A stretch of 64,000 nt of DNA from Embiotoca jacksoni (lineage: Eukaryota; Chordata; Actinopteri; Embiotocidae): contig JAKOON010000006.1 of the NCBI GenBank assembly GCA_022577435.1, forward strand, positions 4,123,001-4,187,000, read 5' to 3'. Shown here one piece after another: positions 1-11,552 of this stretch. A model generated the notes under the pieces. That model was not told the origin of the DNA. It searched no databases and saw only the letters and a program-made list of their open reading frames with translations. The position numbers were made by a program, and so were the translations under genes. Every line of letters starts with the position of its first letter. The stretch's first letter is position 1.

Positions 1-253
1 TATGTCTCCTTTTGTCTGATCAATGAGTCCAAAGACATAATTTTATCAAAAAACGTGACAACGTACAGCCTCACATTCTCATATCTGAGAAGCTAAAAAC
101 CATTTTTTTTTGTCTTAAAAACAATTATGTACATTTTCTGATGATAAACTAGTTGAGTGGCTCTTCTGTATATTATTAATAACCTTACTGTTTCTAAACA
201 ATGTGCAGACTTTGCACTTGATAGAGACACTGTGATAAAACCCAGGTTGGTAC

Positions 254-3188
254 CTCTCTTCTCTCCGGTGAAGGGCACCAGGTCTTCTTTGTCGGGATGC
301 TCTTTGGCCTGCTTCTCCAGATGCGCCAGCAGGTTGTCTCTCTGAAACGTTCCCGTCGGTGACTTCTTGGTCTGGTCCTTCTGCCGCATCCCAGCAGGCA
401 ACAGTGCATTCTAGAAAAGGACGGGGATTTACATGGATTAAAATGATGGCGCAATATAATGGAGAAACAACATATAATCTTGAATCTAAAGGTATCGCCA
501 CTCTGTGTGTGCGATGATGTCACAGGTGTTGTGCAATGAAATGTTTCCATTTTCTGCTGGAGTTGCTCTGCACTTGCCCACTTTCAGTCTAGAATGAAAT
601 AGCTCAATATTATTTCCCTGAAGGTTCATTTAAAGTGACCCCCTACATAGAGGGTGACAATGTAAAGGGGGGCGGGGGGTCTTAGCGAAATGTCCTCACA
701 GCTCTTGAATGAATTACCGTAGAATTTGGAACAATTACTTTTGAGATGCGGTGGTCCAAACTAAAATAGTGAACATGGTAAACATTACCAGAAAACTTTC
801 AGCATGTTAGCATTCAGCTCACAGCTGTTGTGCCTTAATACAGCCTCAAAGAAGCGCTAGCACAGCTATACACCGTTTTTCTTGTTCAAACTTCTCTTGT
901 AGGGAAATCTTTTAATACATTACAGCATAAAGAACAGTGAAGAACAACAACAACAAAAAACTCCTGAATAAATCATCTTTTTTCTCCTGTGATAAAACTG
1001 CCTGAGGAGTCTGATTTCACGGCTGGATATGCCACTCAGCATGACAGTGATAGATCAGAGCTTAGGTTTCTCCTGTTATTAATGATGGCGGGAAGACAGA
1101 TTTGAAGAGAAACCCTTGTTTTTTCACTCTCACGGGACGGACAGTAAGAATACTGGTGACTCAATGTGGCTAAAGGAATACTTGACATCGTGTGAGGGTT
1201 TGGCAGGAGGGGTTCATCCATAACTTTACCAACACCATTACTGGTATTAAAAGGAAAGTGAGATACTTGTAGAGATGGTGGTACAATATTTAGCTCCGGT
1301 TACTGAGACTCCCTCATCAGTCCTTAACTCTGATGAGTCCAACACAGGACCAGGAAATTTCCCAGACCATTACTGTAGCGTCACACCCAAGTTATTTTCA
1401 ACCCACAGCAACATTTAAAACCAGCCCGGCTCTCAGAGGTGCTACTTTTAGCTCCATATCTTATCTGTCCTGTCAGCAATCACAGGCCTCTCTCTCTTCG
1501 TTCGTCCGCCTTCTGTCTCATTGCTTTAATTGAAATCTTCCAAAGAATCATATTGGTAGTTGCAGCAAACAGTTCTTAAAAACACGGCAAACAGTTTGCG
1601 CAGTTGGACCACGCCGACGCGAACAAAATAAGCCAGCAGTATGTCACACCATCACCGCTAAGCTTTTTATGACACACAGTTATATCAGCTGCAGATTACA
1701 ATCCTCAATTCCAGCATTTTACATTTAACAGTATGAGAGTCTGTCTGTCGTCCTCTCAGCGGCCACAGAGGTGATCTATGAGACAGTAACATGTACAAGT
1801 ACACGTCTTTCTGAGGAGTGGACTGGAAGGAGATAATTTTTTATGTGAGTGGGCAAAATGTGACAAAATTGTCTTTTAAACCATGAAATAAGAGTTGTTG
1901 TTTTTTTACATCAGGTTTATAAGGAAAAATAAATGTTAGTTAGCGGTCACTTAATTACACATCCAGCTGATGCAGAGCAACATTAGCACTGATATGAACT
2001 CATGATGAACACCTGATGAACATCCAAGAATATTTTCTTCCTTTTTGCTTTGTATTTGTTCTCCACCAACATCTCTTCAGCAGCTCAGTGCTTAGTTAAC
2101 TCACTGCAAGTCACAAACTTAGTTGTTTTTTTTAGCCTTCCAGTGCTGGACAGCCTGTGCGCTGAGTTTAACAGTGAATGTAACTTTGTAACTTTTTTTC
2201 AGATTTAGCTCTCCTCCAAAACACTGTTGATGAGTCAAATTTATTGAATTCCCCCTTAAACTATGTGGGTGAGTGAAAAATATCAAAATTTTCACTTGAT
2301 GGTGAACTGATTTGATTTGAGAAATGTTGCCAGTTATCTAAAGTAGCCTACTTGTGATTACAATTAAAGGTCCCATAGTTGACACTTTTCTAGTGTTTTA
2401 TTTAGAAACTTAAGAATATATTTAGTGTTGTTTTAAGTAGCAAAAAAATTCATATAGTTTTATTCGCTTCAGTTTCTCTGGAGCTTTGCCAAAAACAGGC
2501 TCTTTTGTTTATGTGCCTTTAAGGCACATTGATATCCATGACACCCTCTTCTGATTGGCTGACTGTGACAGCCATATGACATGATCATGAGTTTGTGACA
2601 TCACAACTTTACAGAAACCCAAACAGCACAGATACTGAATGCAGGCTGTGTGCATGTATCTGTAAACTGAGCATTTTGACTCCTTCGTGGTATTTACTTA
2701 TCACCTAAACCGGCTTTAAAATAAAAAAAAATAAATGTAATTTATACAATATAGGACCTTTAACAAGTAGATTAAATCTGGATTTTTGACCTCTAATCTA
2801 AAACTGTACCAAGTCTCTGCGCTCAAGTAACAACCACGAGTGAGCCCCGGTGTCTTAGAAGAAGTAAACAGAGTGAACCAGGCCAAGTTGAAGCGTGCGA
2901 GGCGATGTACTGAAGCACAAAATGTTCCTGTGACGATTGTCGATAACTTTATCTTTCTACAATCAAAGTCCAGCTGGCAGATGTGTTTTTCTTTGGTTTA
3001 CTGGAACTGCTGATGGAAGCCTCTCTAGGTATGTTACACTATGTTTCAAGTTAAATGGGCACTTTACTGGTGTGTGTGTGTCACGTGACCCTCATAAACA
3101 GGCACAGACAAGGTAAGCACGCACGCACTGCCTCCCACAGCTACTTCTGTTAACGTCATGAGGTCCCTGCAGTCACTCACTGCTGGCA

Positions 3189-3222
<34 letters not shown>

Positions 3223-4511
3223 GCAAGCACACAAGCAGAGTCCTCTTCATTATACCCTTCCAGTCATCCCCTTGGCATCGAGGGAAGACTCCGGTCTCTT
3301 TATGAGCAGTCAGACATTCATCTGAAAGCTATTAAAGCTGCTGTCACCACCTCGACCCATGATGCATCACTGAGTGTTCTGTCAGTGGGTGCATCAAACG
3401 CAGAAATAAACATATTATAAAAAGCAACAGAGTTAACACAAGTATCCCTGGCTGTACTCAATACAAAAAGAGAAATACTGTAGATAACATAGAGGACTAA
3501 ACAGTAGCAAAGACTCAGCGTTATTATGGTATGTACTAATTCACCTCTTTTGTCTCATATACTTCATCTAATCATTACTTTCGTTATGGATTCATCTGGA
3601 TCAAGTGGCACTTGGTTTGTGAACTGAATTATTTTCTAATTAATGAGGGGATTATTTTCAGATAGACGGCAAGATAATTAATAAGGAGCAGTGACTTTAT
3701 CTGACAACACAATGATACCTTGAGGAGAAATGTATTGACTTCGTATTTCGTGAGAAGTTGAATGAGAGTCTATGGAGCCAACCTCTAGTGGCCCTCGGTA
3801 GTATTGCAGCTTAATCGCCCCATTTTTCAAACCCAGAAGCTTCGCCCGCTTTTATATACAGTCAATGATCTTCATTTTCAATAAAAATCTACAGTTGTAA
3901 AGTAACATTTGTCCATGGACTTATTATTTTTTTTTGTACACATATACAGTGTGATGTGATTTCATTAAATATACTGCACTCGCATCATGCTTACTTTGAC
4001 TGCACTCAGTTTCAAGAAGCTAAACCACCCGACCTAACCGTCACTTTCTACAATAACAATAACTGCTTGTTAAGACTTCGGCTTGGCTGGCTTTACCATC
4101 ACACACAGTCTGCCAGCTGCAAGTGTGCTAACATTGTGAAAGCCATCACTTACATTAGAGCATTAACAATGTTTTGCCCTGGGCTCGGGTTTACCAGCTA
4201 AAAACAAATGAGCAGCCCACAGCAGTCCAAACGCAAACACAATGGAGCTGCAGTGATGTACGGTGCGCATGTTACCGCACACGAGTGGCTCCGTTAAGCC
4301 TCCATGTAACTCTCCGCTGACACCAACGTACTGACAGGAAGTCCCCTTTATGGACTTCTATGTTATAAACTTACATCGGGATCCAGCTCCTCTAATTCAT
4401 CCTCCAACCGCTGAAGCTCTTCTTCCGAGAGTTTCTTCAGCAGCTCGTCTTCGTCTATGTCCCTGTACTTGTCCATCTCCTTCTTCATCCCCGACATTAT
4501 GGCCAGCACTC
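254..4511 (-). CDS. tmod1: Tropomodulin-1, N-terminal part (two coding exons; gene continues off the left edge)
   Basis: Tropomodulin caps the pointed ends of actin filaments and binds tropomyosin, setting thin-filament length in muscle and stabilising the membrane skeleton. Exon at 4375-4511 has 14 nt of 5' UTR and the start codon at 4495-4497 (41 codons); exon at 254-410 follows in phase 0 and ends in phase 1. Borders are CAG|exon|GTAAGT and TAG|exon|GTACCA. The protein opens MSGMKKEMDKYRDIDEDELL, continues to ELDPDNALLPAGMRQKDQTKK and ends at LVPFTGEKRG. It covers the tropomyosin-binding helix (about residues 1-40) and the start of the first actin-binding site. The leucine-rich-repeat half is not in the window. 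The sequence also resembles TMOD4; adjacency to tdrd7, as in mammals, favours tmod1. Confidence 0.85.
2364..2763. mobile_element. MITE-like element with TTAA-bounded inverted ends
   Basis: The left end reads TTAAAGGTCCCATA and the right end reads TATAGGACCTTTAA, inverted complements apart from one mismatch. The interior of about 370 bp is AT-rich and has no coding potential. TTAA at both outer edges would fit a piggyBac-type target duplication with ends AGGTCC...GGACCT, but TAA or TA could equally be the duplicated site. It is a nonautonomous element inside the tmod1 intron. Confidence 0.6.
3190..3220. repeat. (AC)n microsatellite
   Basis: Uninterrupted AC dinucleotide repeat of about 15 units in the tmod1 intron. 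Confidence 0.9.
3734..3866. repeat. Dispersed fish repeat remnant
   Basis: The stretch holds the phrases GTCTATGGAGCC and TTATATACAGTCAATG, which I recall from a repeat common in teleost genomes. Its edges carry short inverted termini, ATTGACT at 3734 and AGTCAAT at 3860. It is probably a degraded nonautonomous DNA element; the family is not assigned. Confidence 0.4.
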
Positions 4512-7500
4512 CTGGAGACATGGGACAACATTTCTTATGATACAGCTGACACACAAAATGCAAACATGAATGCCACTTTTCTACCAAATTATTATTTTTT
4601 TTTTCCTATTAAACATCACGACCCGTTAAATATTTGCCATTTTAATTGTAAGCTGAAGTTAAAGCAGAGAAATGAAATCATCATTCAAATATTAACGAGA
4701 CACGGTATCTTGGTCAAATAGCTCGTCATTTCCGGCAATACATTAACATTATCTTACACCTGCATTTTTATAATTGGCAATTGCACCAAACTTTTACTTG
4801 AACCATGATTATCACTTTTATTGTATCCTATTTGCAAAATGTAAGATGTTTCTGAGAGACATTCAAAGGGTTCCCTCACCTCGATAACCCCTCCGATAAG
4901 AAAGACAAAATGTAGGCGATCAGGAGCCAAGAGAGTAGAAGAAAAACTTATATCTGTGGATGGAAACAAACCAAGAAAGCAGTAATACAAAAAAAAATTA
5001 ATGTTGGAATAGCATTGTGTTTGAAGGACGAGAGAAAAGCAAAAAAAAAAAAAAAAAAGTAAGGATTTGATGGTGGGATGACAAAGACAGAAAGACGGAT
5101 ATCCGAGCACCACTGTGCGGCTCAAAAACGTGACTACTCTCACCTCAAAGAAACCCGACTCAGCGGGAAAACAACAGCAAAGGTAGCCAAGTGCCTGCAG
5201 CGCTCCGGGGAAATCAAGACACTTGAAAGAGGCAAAAAAAAAAAAAAAAAAAAAAAAAAGGGGGTGAAGAGAGATAATAGTTCTTCGCGTTAGAAAACAA
5301 AAGACTCACATCTTTTACAGCGAGAGGACTGAAGCATCTTCTTCCTCTTCCTTGTTTCACCCTTTCCATTTTTTTAATAATTTTTTTTTTATTAAAGAAA
5401 CTGAGCGGCTGGAAAACATAATCTGGTCTTAAACTCATCCTTATTGTACCGCTGATACTGTTTTTGCTGCTAATGCACTGAAATTTCATTTTCTTTTACA
5501 TTCTTCTAACATTCAGATTGCTTGTGGAAGTATTTTGCCAGAGATTTGACCACCAACTCGTATCATTTTAACAAAAATCATGAGCTGCTTGTAGGATTAT
5601 TTACTTCTTTTAAAACTCTTTTGAAAATGTAAAAAAAAAAAAGGCCTTTTATTCATTTTAACACGATTTCTTTTTTTTTTTTTAATTTCCAAACATTTCT
5701 TATCTGTTAGTTAGTTTTATTTATTCCTGTTGTTGTATATCTTTGAGGATTTTTTTTTCCCATATTCTATTTGTAATACTTTAAATGTCTGATTTTATTG
5801 ACTTCAGTCTTAAAATGTTTAAATGCTGGTTCTTCCACGTAAAACCCTTTGTAATTTTTGCTTCAAAAAGTGTAGAAATTACAAGTTGTAGAAGTTTATT
5901 AATACTATTACTATTACGTGACAATATAGGGAAACACAATGAGTTATACGAGAATTTTTGACATTTATATTTAGTGAGCGGGATTTAAAAATTTGAAAAG
6001 ATAAGAGTTCATTTTAACACCAGATAAAACAAAAAAAAAAACAGACATGTTTTACACTGATTTACATAAAAACATAATTTACTGACAAGATTCTTTTTTT
6101 TTTTTTTTTAAGTAGAAACAGTAGAAAATCTAAACGAGGCTTTTTCTAAACTGTGATGTGACATAAAAATGTTTGACACCCACACAAAAAGGTTGCCAGT
6201 ACAAGTTTTCACCTCTTCACTGCCCGTGCTTTATTTCCTGTCAGTGTTGCATCCTGCTGCCGACCCCGTGCAGTGTCAGAAGAGCAGCTCCACTTTTCCT
6301 CTCAAAGTGAACCCCCGATAAACCAAATATTTTACCGGGAGAGTAGTCTTTTGCGTTTCTTTCCGAGAGTACAGTACAGATAGGACATAGTGAACATCTG
6401 TTTTTCTCTCCAACTCTGCGCGGCGAGATGACTGATGACGGATGAGCTGCGGTGGAACATTTGTGGGTCACGACACCAAACACTGCGAACGCAGCGTCTC
6501 TGAGCCCTGGTTCCTTACAGCTCTGGGTCTGATGTGTTGAGCTGCTCGCTGATGGATGTCCGACACATGACAACACTAACCACCAGGCAGCATCAAAACG
6601 CTGAGAGGACTCTCAAATTAGGCGGAAAACGTTCAGCTCCAGCTCAAAACCAGCCAAAGTGCAGAAAAATGCTGCGTTCAAGGAGTGCAAACTATTCTTT
6701 TTGATCTTAAATATTTCAGCAAGCGGGTTTTGGCCTCCTTCCTTAAAGGTGGGGTCAAGCATGCCGTTCTTTTGTTCTGCTTTCTCAACGCTGCATGACA
6801 AGACAAGTTTCCAAAACCAAAAGATGAAGAACTGGGCTGAACTCCAAATCAAACTGCAGCTCTGCTGGAAGACGCCGAGCTGCTCTGATGATATCAAACA
6901 GACCCCTTTCGTGTATTTATAACATTTCTACAAGCTTCTGCTTGATTAGAGGACGTTCACTGGGCAGAAATGAAAAACAACTCGGGACAACCTTAGCCAG
7001 AAAGTATGCCATAAATTCATAAATACTTGACCTCTAAACCAGGCCTGTCCAGTCTTCCAAGAATAATTACACTGATGCAGGATCATTAATCAAGTCAGAT
7101 GTGTGTAAAACCCTGAAAGTGTTATAAGACAACTGGACCTTAACGAGCACAGACGCTCAGAGAGACAAAAAAAAAAAAACCCCACGAGTTTCAAACTCAA
7201 AATATCTTCAGAAAAGCTGCAGAACAACGTGCAGTAACGTCCAGCTTTAACATTCAGCTTCTTTTGTAAATCTTTCAGGCTGATTTTAAAACACAAACCC
7301 AAGTGAAGTTTTCAGCCATGAAGTACGCGTGTAATTCTATAAAACTGACACATGAGCTCAGAACGGACGAACCCTCCAACAGCTAATAAATCAGCACATA
7401 AAACAGAGCAGGCAGCGGGACGACGGCGACTTTATGATGTCTCAGAGGACGACTTCCTGCTGAACGTCTTCAAACAGCATCTAAGTGCCATGTGAACATT

Positions 7501-9350
7501 TCACAAAGACCCAAAGTCATCTGCACTGCTGCTGGGCTGATCTTCCCCACAAATTTGAACAAAAGATGCAGCCATTTCATAGATTCAGATGCATAAAAAA
7601 AAACAAAAAAACAGAATTAATGCTACAACCTCTAGATCCTTCAGTGTAAAAGAAGACTGCAACCGACTAATTCAACTCCTGAAAATCTTAAAAACTCTAA
7701 TTCAATAAGCCTGAGGACTCTAGTCAGATGCAAACTGCAGATTCGATGGTGGAGTTTGGACATTAGGTCAAATACAAGTTTTGTACCATGGGAGAAAGAA
7801 ATATACAGCATAAAGACTCTTCGAACTTTCTGCTATGCATCTTTGTGGTGCAGGAATTCAAGTCTCATTTTGCCACTTGGTCTGTGAAACGGTCTCTGTA
7901 ACATTTTGAGATTGACCTACTTTTACATGGTGTAATTGTACACACAACGGTAAAACATTAAACCACATCATCGGGGTTCACACTTACGCCTGGTGGGCGA
8001 CATTTAAAATGAGATAGGACGAGTTTGATTTTGTTAATTGAATTTCTATTTTGAAAACTGTCAACACAAGAAACCAATAATACACATTTTACACCGATTT
8101 TCATACTATATGCTGGATTGTTGCTATGAGGAAAAAAAAAAAAGCAGAATATTATCACTGTGGTACAAGAATGAGACTTGATAGTCGACCGTGTCTACGA
8201 TGAAAGAATGCAGTTGCACAGGTCGCTGAAATGAGCCAGTAGAAAACAGCTGAGAGACAACTGGTCTGCTTCCCTCAACCCACACGTCACAATGGAAGCA
8301 GCAGAAACAAGCTACAGCACAGTGCGCGTGCGTGCGTGTGCGCGCGTGCGTTTGTTTTCTGCTATGACAATAATCAAAGTGTCTATTTAGTTAACAGATT
8401 TAGGTCGGCAACTACCTTAATCACCCCTTTTTTCAACTTTTACTGAAAACAAAGTGAGTTTTACCGACGACACTGAACTCATCCGTGTTTGTGTTGTTTA
8501 TTCTCCGCTTCGGGGACCAGCCGGGGAGTCGCGTATCCTGACCTGTATGATGAGGGGGCCCCCCGCAGCTCGGTTGCTGCCGTGGACCCGAGGTCAGGCA
8601 TTCTGCAGAGGTCATCGTGTTTTGTTTTTGTTTTTTTTAAATCAAGTGTCACTTCACTAACCGGTGTCGGTGTGATACAGTAAACCGGGAGATTAATAAC
8701 ACACCTATGAATGCATTAACGCAGGTTTTGATGACAAAAACAAAACAACAAAAAAAGCGATGAACATGCTGCAGAGATATGCAAAACCAAACTAAAAGGA
8801 AAACCACGACTCACTAATGAAAGTGACAAAGCTCCATTAGTTCAGTACAGACGAATGTAGGTCACAGAGGAGCTGACGACCAAACGTGTCAGCAGACAAC
8901 TGCTGCATCTCACTGCACTTGTTCACTGAAATCCTGGATACGTAAGGTGGTGATACTTAAATCTAAGTTTAATTACGACTGGTTCAAACTCACAAATTCA
9001 CACACTTCTGGCAAGTAAAGCAACTTTATGATTTAAAAAAAAAAAAAAAAAAAATTTTTTAAACTGTATTAGTCCTCCCATCTATGCAGGACTTCGGAGT
9101 TAAAATGTCTTTGCTTTGAGAGGAAACAGCCACGAAAGCGCTCTCCAACGGAACAACAAAAAAAGTAACGGTACAATCAAAATGCTGCTCCCCGGTATAT
9201 TCAGAGAAGCTCTCTACATTTCCACAGCCTCGTTATATTCTCTTAAGTAGATTTTAAACCTATAATAGTTTTTTTTTCTGTTTTTTTAAATCTTCCCTAA
9301 TTTGACCGCTTTTCTGGCCGCGGTAGTATTTTTTGCATGGATTTCCGTAC
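4512..9350 (-). other. tmod1 5' intron / upstream region, no coding exon seen
   Basis: A 4.8-kb AT-rich stretch with long A/T homopolymers (for example 5041-5058, 5235-5258 and about 9036-9060). It also has an alternating GC/GT run near 8325-8355 that could adopt Z-DNA. No conserved protein segment was recognised. A small GC-rich block at 8543-8602 is listed separately as a possible noncoding exon. Confidence 0.6.
8543..8602 (-). other. Possible noncoding 5' exon of tmod1
   Basis: On the minus strand this 60-bp GC-rich block is preceded by CTCTGCAG and followed by GTCAGGAT, so it has acceptor-like and donor-like borders. It stands out from the surrounding AT-rich sequence and lies between the promoter-like block near 9.35 kb and the first coding exon. 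There is no coding evidence; the call rests on splice-like borders and composition only. Confidence 0.25.
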
Positions 9351-9620
9351 CTCCTCCGGCGCTATTTATAGCCGCCCGGTCCCGCAGGGTGACAGCAACG
9401 AATACTTTGACCAGATATGGTTTCCTTCGGAGCCGCCTGGAGTCGCGGTGCGCGGTCCGCTCCGCTGCGAGCGCACAACCCGGGAATCCGCCACAAAACC
9501 ACTCCGCTCAGACCGAACCGTCCATGACTCGCAGATGAAGCCCGAACCCTGGAAGATTTCTGCGTGCTCGCCGGCTCCCCCCCTGTCCCCTTGGTCGTCT
9601 CTCGGCGGGTTTGCTGAGGA
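9310..9620 (-). promoter_or_regulatory. CpG-rich promoter-like block, probable tmod1 promoter/first exon
   Basis: This is the most CpG-rich part of the tmod1-tdrd7 interval. On the minus strand CTATAAATAG (9362-9371) fits both a TATA box and the core of a MEF2 site. The CArG-like CCATATCTGG (9411-9420), one base off the SRF consensus CC(A/T)6GG, lies about 40 bp upstream of it. A donor-like GAGGAG|GTACGG has its exon edge at 9351. It is only about 11 bp past the TATA-like motif, so the two cannot both serve one start site: either the TATA drives transcription from about 9340, or initiation is upstream and the donor ends a first exon. SRF and MEF2 inputs suit a muscle-expressed actin-capping gene. 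Confidence 0.5.
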
Positions 9621-9662
9621 TGAATCTCCCGCAAAGGGCAAAGTAAACTTTTGGTTGAAGAG

Positions 9663-9690
9663 ATCCTCCTCCTCCTCCTCCTCCTCCCCC
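9663..9690. repeat. (TCC)n trinucleotide repeat
   Basis: About nine TCC units immediately upstream of the CpG-rich block; polypurine on the minus strand. Confidence 0.9.
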
Positions 9691-9723
9691 ACACACGGCT
9701 GCCCTGTCACTCCGGTGATGTCA

Positions 9724-9724
<1 letters not shown>

Positions 9725-9754
<30 letters not shown>
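9725..9754. repeat. 30-bp poly-G tract
   Basis: Thirty consecutive G residues on the plus strand, about 350 bp upstream (in the sense of tmod1 transcription) of the TATA-like motif. It could form a G-quadruplex, and its length may be inaccurate because long homopolymers are hard to sequence. Confidence 0.9.
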
Positions 9755-9755
<1 letters not shown>

Positions 9756-10827
9756 GAGCTGCGTCCATTATCGGACACACTGATTCTGTCTGTCATTTAC
9801 ATGATAAACATTAGCAGAAGAATATATATATATATTTTGTTTTTTGTTTTGAATCGTACATTTGATTTGAGAGTTTGTCATGGAAGTCACGCGCTGCAGT
9901 ATTCCGGTGCACAGTGCTTAGTACAACAAAGGAAAATACTCCCTTAAAAGTAAATAGCTTCACATCCCTACTAGCACAAGCAGTAAAATATGAAATGTCA
10001 ATTGGTATTTGATCTAGGAAAAAAAATAAAAAATACCCCTCCAGAACACACTATAATAAATCAAAGCGCAAGTATTTGTGACACTGATCGAGGAGGAGCT
10101 ACTTGTATAAAGTTGGGTAACAGTCCACAGTCACGGGATAAATCTGGGAAACTGAGAGATGATTAAGTGGGAGTAAGACAGAAGAAAGCATAAAGCACTG
10201 CTACACTTCGTTACGCGTTCTCGGAGCTCTCCAATCTTTGCTTTTTCATTTAAATGAAGCCATGTGGGGAATTTAGAGGGGAGATTTCACTTTGGTTTCA
10301 CTGCTAACAACTCAAGCATGACAAATGAACCCTAAAAGGGTTGGAAACCACTGGTTTAGTCCTTAAACAATGTATTTTATTTTCTATTAGCTTGCACATT
10401 TTTTTGGGGTCAAATTTGTATATGAAAGTAGCATTTAAATGTAGTGACACAAAAAAGTAAAACATCACCCGGTGAAGTGTAGTGAAGGAAAAGTATAAAG
10501 TAATAAACCGGAAATCCTTCTGAACTAATGTAGGATATTAATGTGAAGCAACGTTGACCACCTCCGTGTGTCCAGTGATGAATACGTTGCCAGTGTTGTT
10601 TTCATGTTTACACCTTTGACCAATAGCTATCAAAAAGAAATAAATGTGCTTAAAATAAACACTCGGATTGCACTCGACATTTCATATCTGACAAAATGAG
10701 ATGTTATTGTGCTGATTGTTTGTCCCGACGTCGCAGCTCAAACTGCCAGAACGCCGGCTCGCCTCAGCGGTTTCAAACTTAAACAGCAATCCACTTAGTC
10801 GAAGAGCGTCCTCCTTAAGCAACATGT
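9755..10827. other. tmod1-tdrd7 intergenic region
   Basis: About 1.1 kb between the tmod1 promoter-like block and the presumed 3' end of tdrd7. It is AT-rich with short TA runs. No gene, RNA gene or complete mobile element was recognised. Confidence 0.6.
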
Positions 10828-11552
10828 TTTAATGGAACAAATCAGTGTGTACAGCTTTTTATGTTCTAATAATATATATATATACAATATATAAGCAACT
10901 TGTTGTTTTACAGTAACACAGGATAATATAAAACAAGGTGCTTCCATCGAAAAAGCTTAAAAGACTCTGCTCATTGACGTAGTTATTTAAGGTGTACAAC
11001 TGAAAAAAACATATGTACATACACACAAAAGTAAGTGAAGAGTGACCCACACCGCAGCATGCACGAGACGCAGCAAACAAACAACCATCTGGTTAGGAAA
11101 ATAATCAAAAAAACATGCATCGTACATTCGACTGAACTTGAAGGAACAAATGTTGATGAATTAAATCCGATCGAGTTTGTTTCTTAATGGTTTGTTCTCC
11201 AGTTGGAAATATGACCATTGATTTGATATTTTCAATCTATTTCCACCAAATGTTTGAAAATTCAGATCTCCAGTCCTTAAATTCTGAAAAAAAACAAAAA
11301 AACAAAAAACACTTTCCTCCTGATGGGCCACGACACTCAACTTCGACCCCGATATTAAAAGGGTTCCTTTCAAGTCATTGATTGGGAGAAAGATCAGGAA
11401 CACTGAAACCGAACCAAGCGCAGAGGAAGTGACTTTTGGTTTCCAAAGTTCACAGACGACTTTCCTGTTATAATAAAATGAAAAGGGCCATGAACATGAA
11501 AAACCAGTTGTCTGGCTGCTGGTTAGTTTCGCACCGTGCTGCTGGACACGTT
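10828..11552 (-). other. Probable tdrd7 3' UTR
   Basis: Noncoding sequence just downstream of the tdrd7 stop codon (11553-11555). The nearest poly(A)-like hexamer on the minus strand that I found is ATTAAA (plus-strand TTTAAT, 10828-10833), giving a UTR of about 0.7 kb. A canonical AATAAA occurs only farther out, near 10377. The end point is a guess from sequence alone. Confidence 0.35.

Larger units (their letters stand above)
411..4374 (-). other. tmod1 intron between the two coding exons
   Basis: About 4 kb with no credible coding exon on either strand. It contains a 400-bp inverted-terminal element (2364-2763), an AC microsatellite (3190-3220) and a fish-type dispersed repeat remnant (about 3734-3866). 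The short open frames here lack family resemblance and splice support. Confidence 0.7.

Noticed and set aside
1036..1221. Short minus-strand open frames within the tmod1 intron
   Set aside because: No conserved motif, no splice-site support; chance frames in noncoding DNA.
9337..9783. 148-codon plus-strand open frame with a poly-Gly run
   Set aside because: It is produced by the GC-rich promoter block plus the poly-G and TCC tracts; there is no family resemblance and no splice context.
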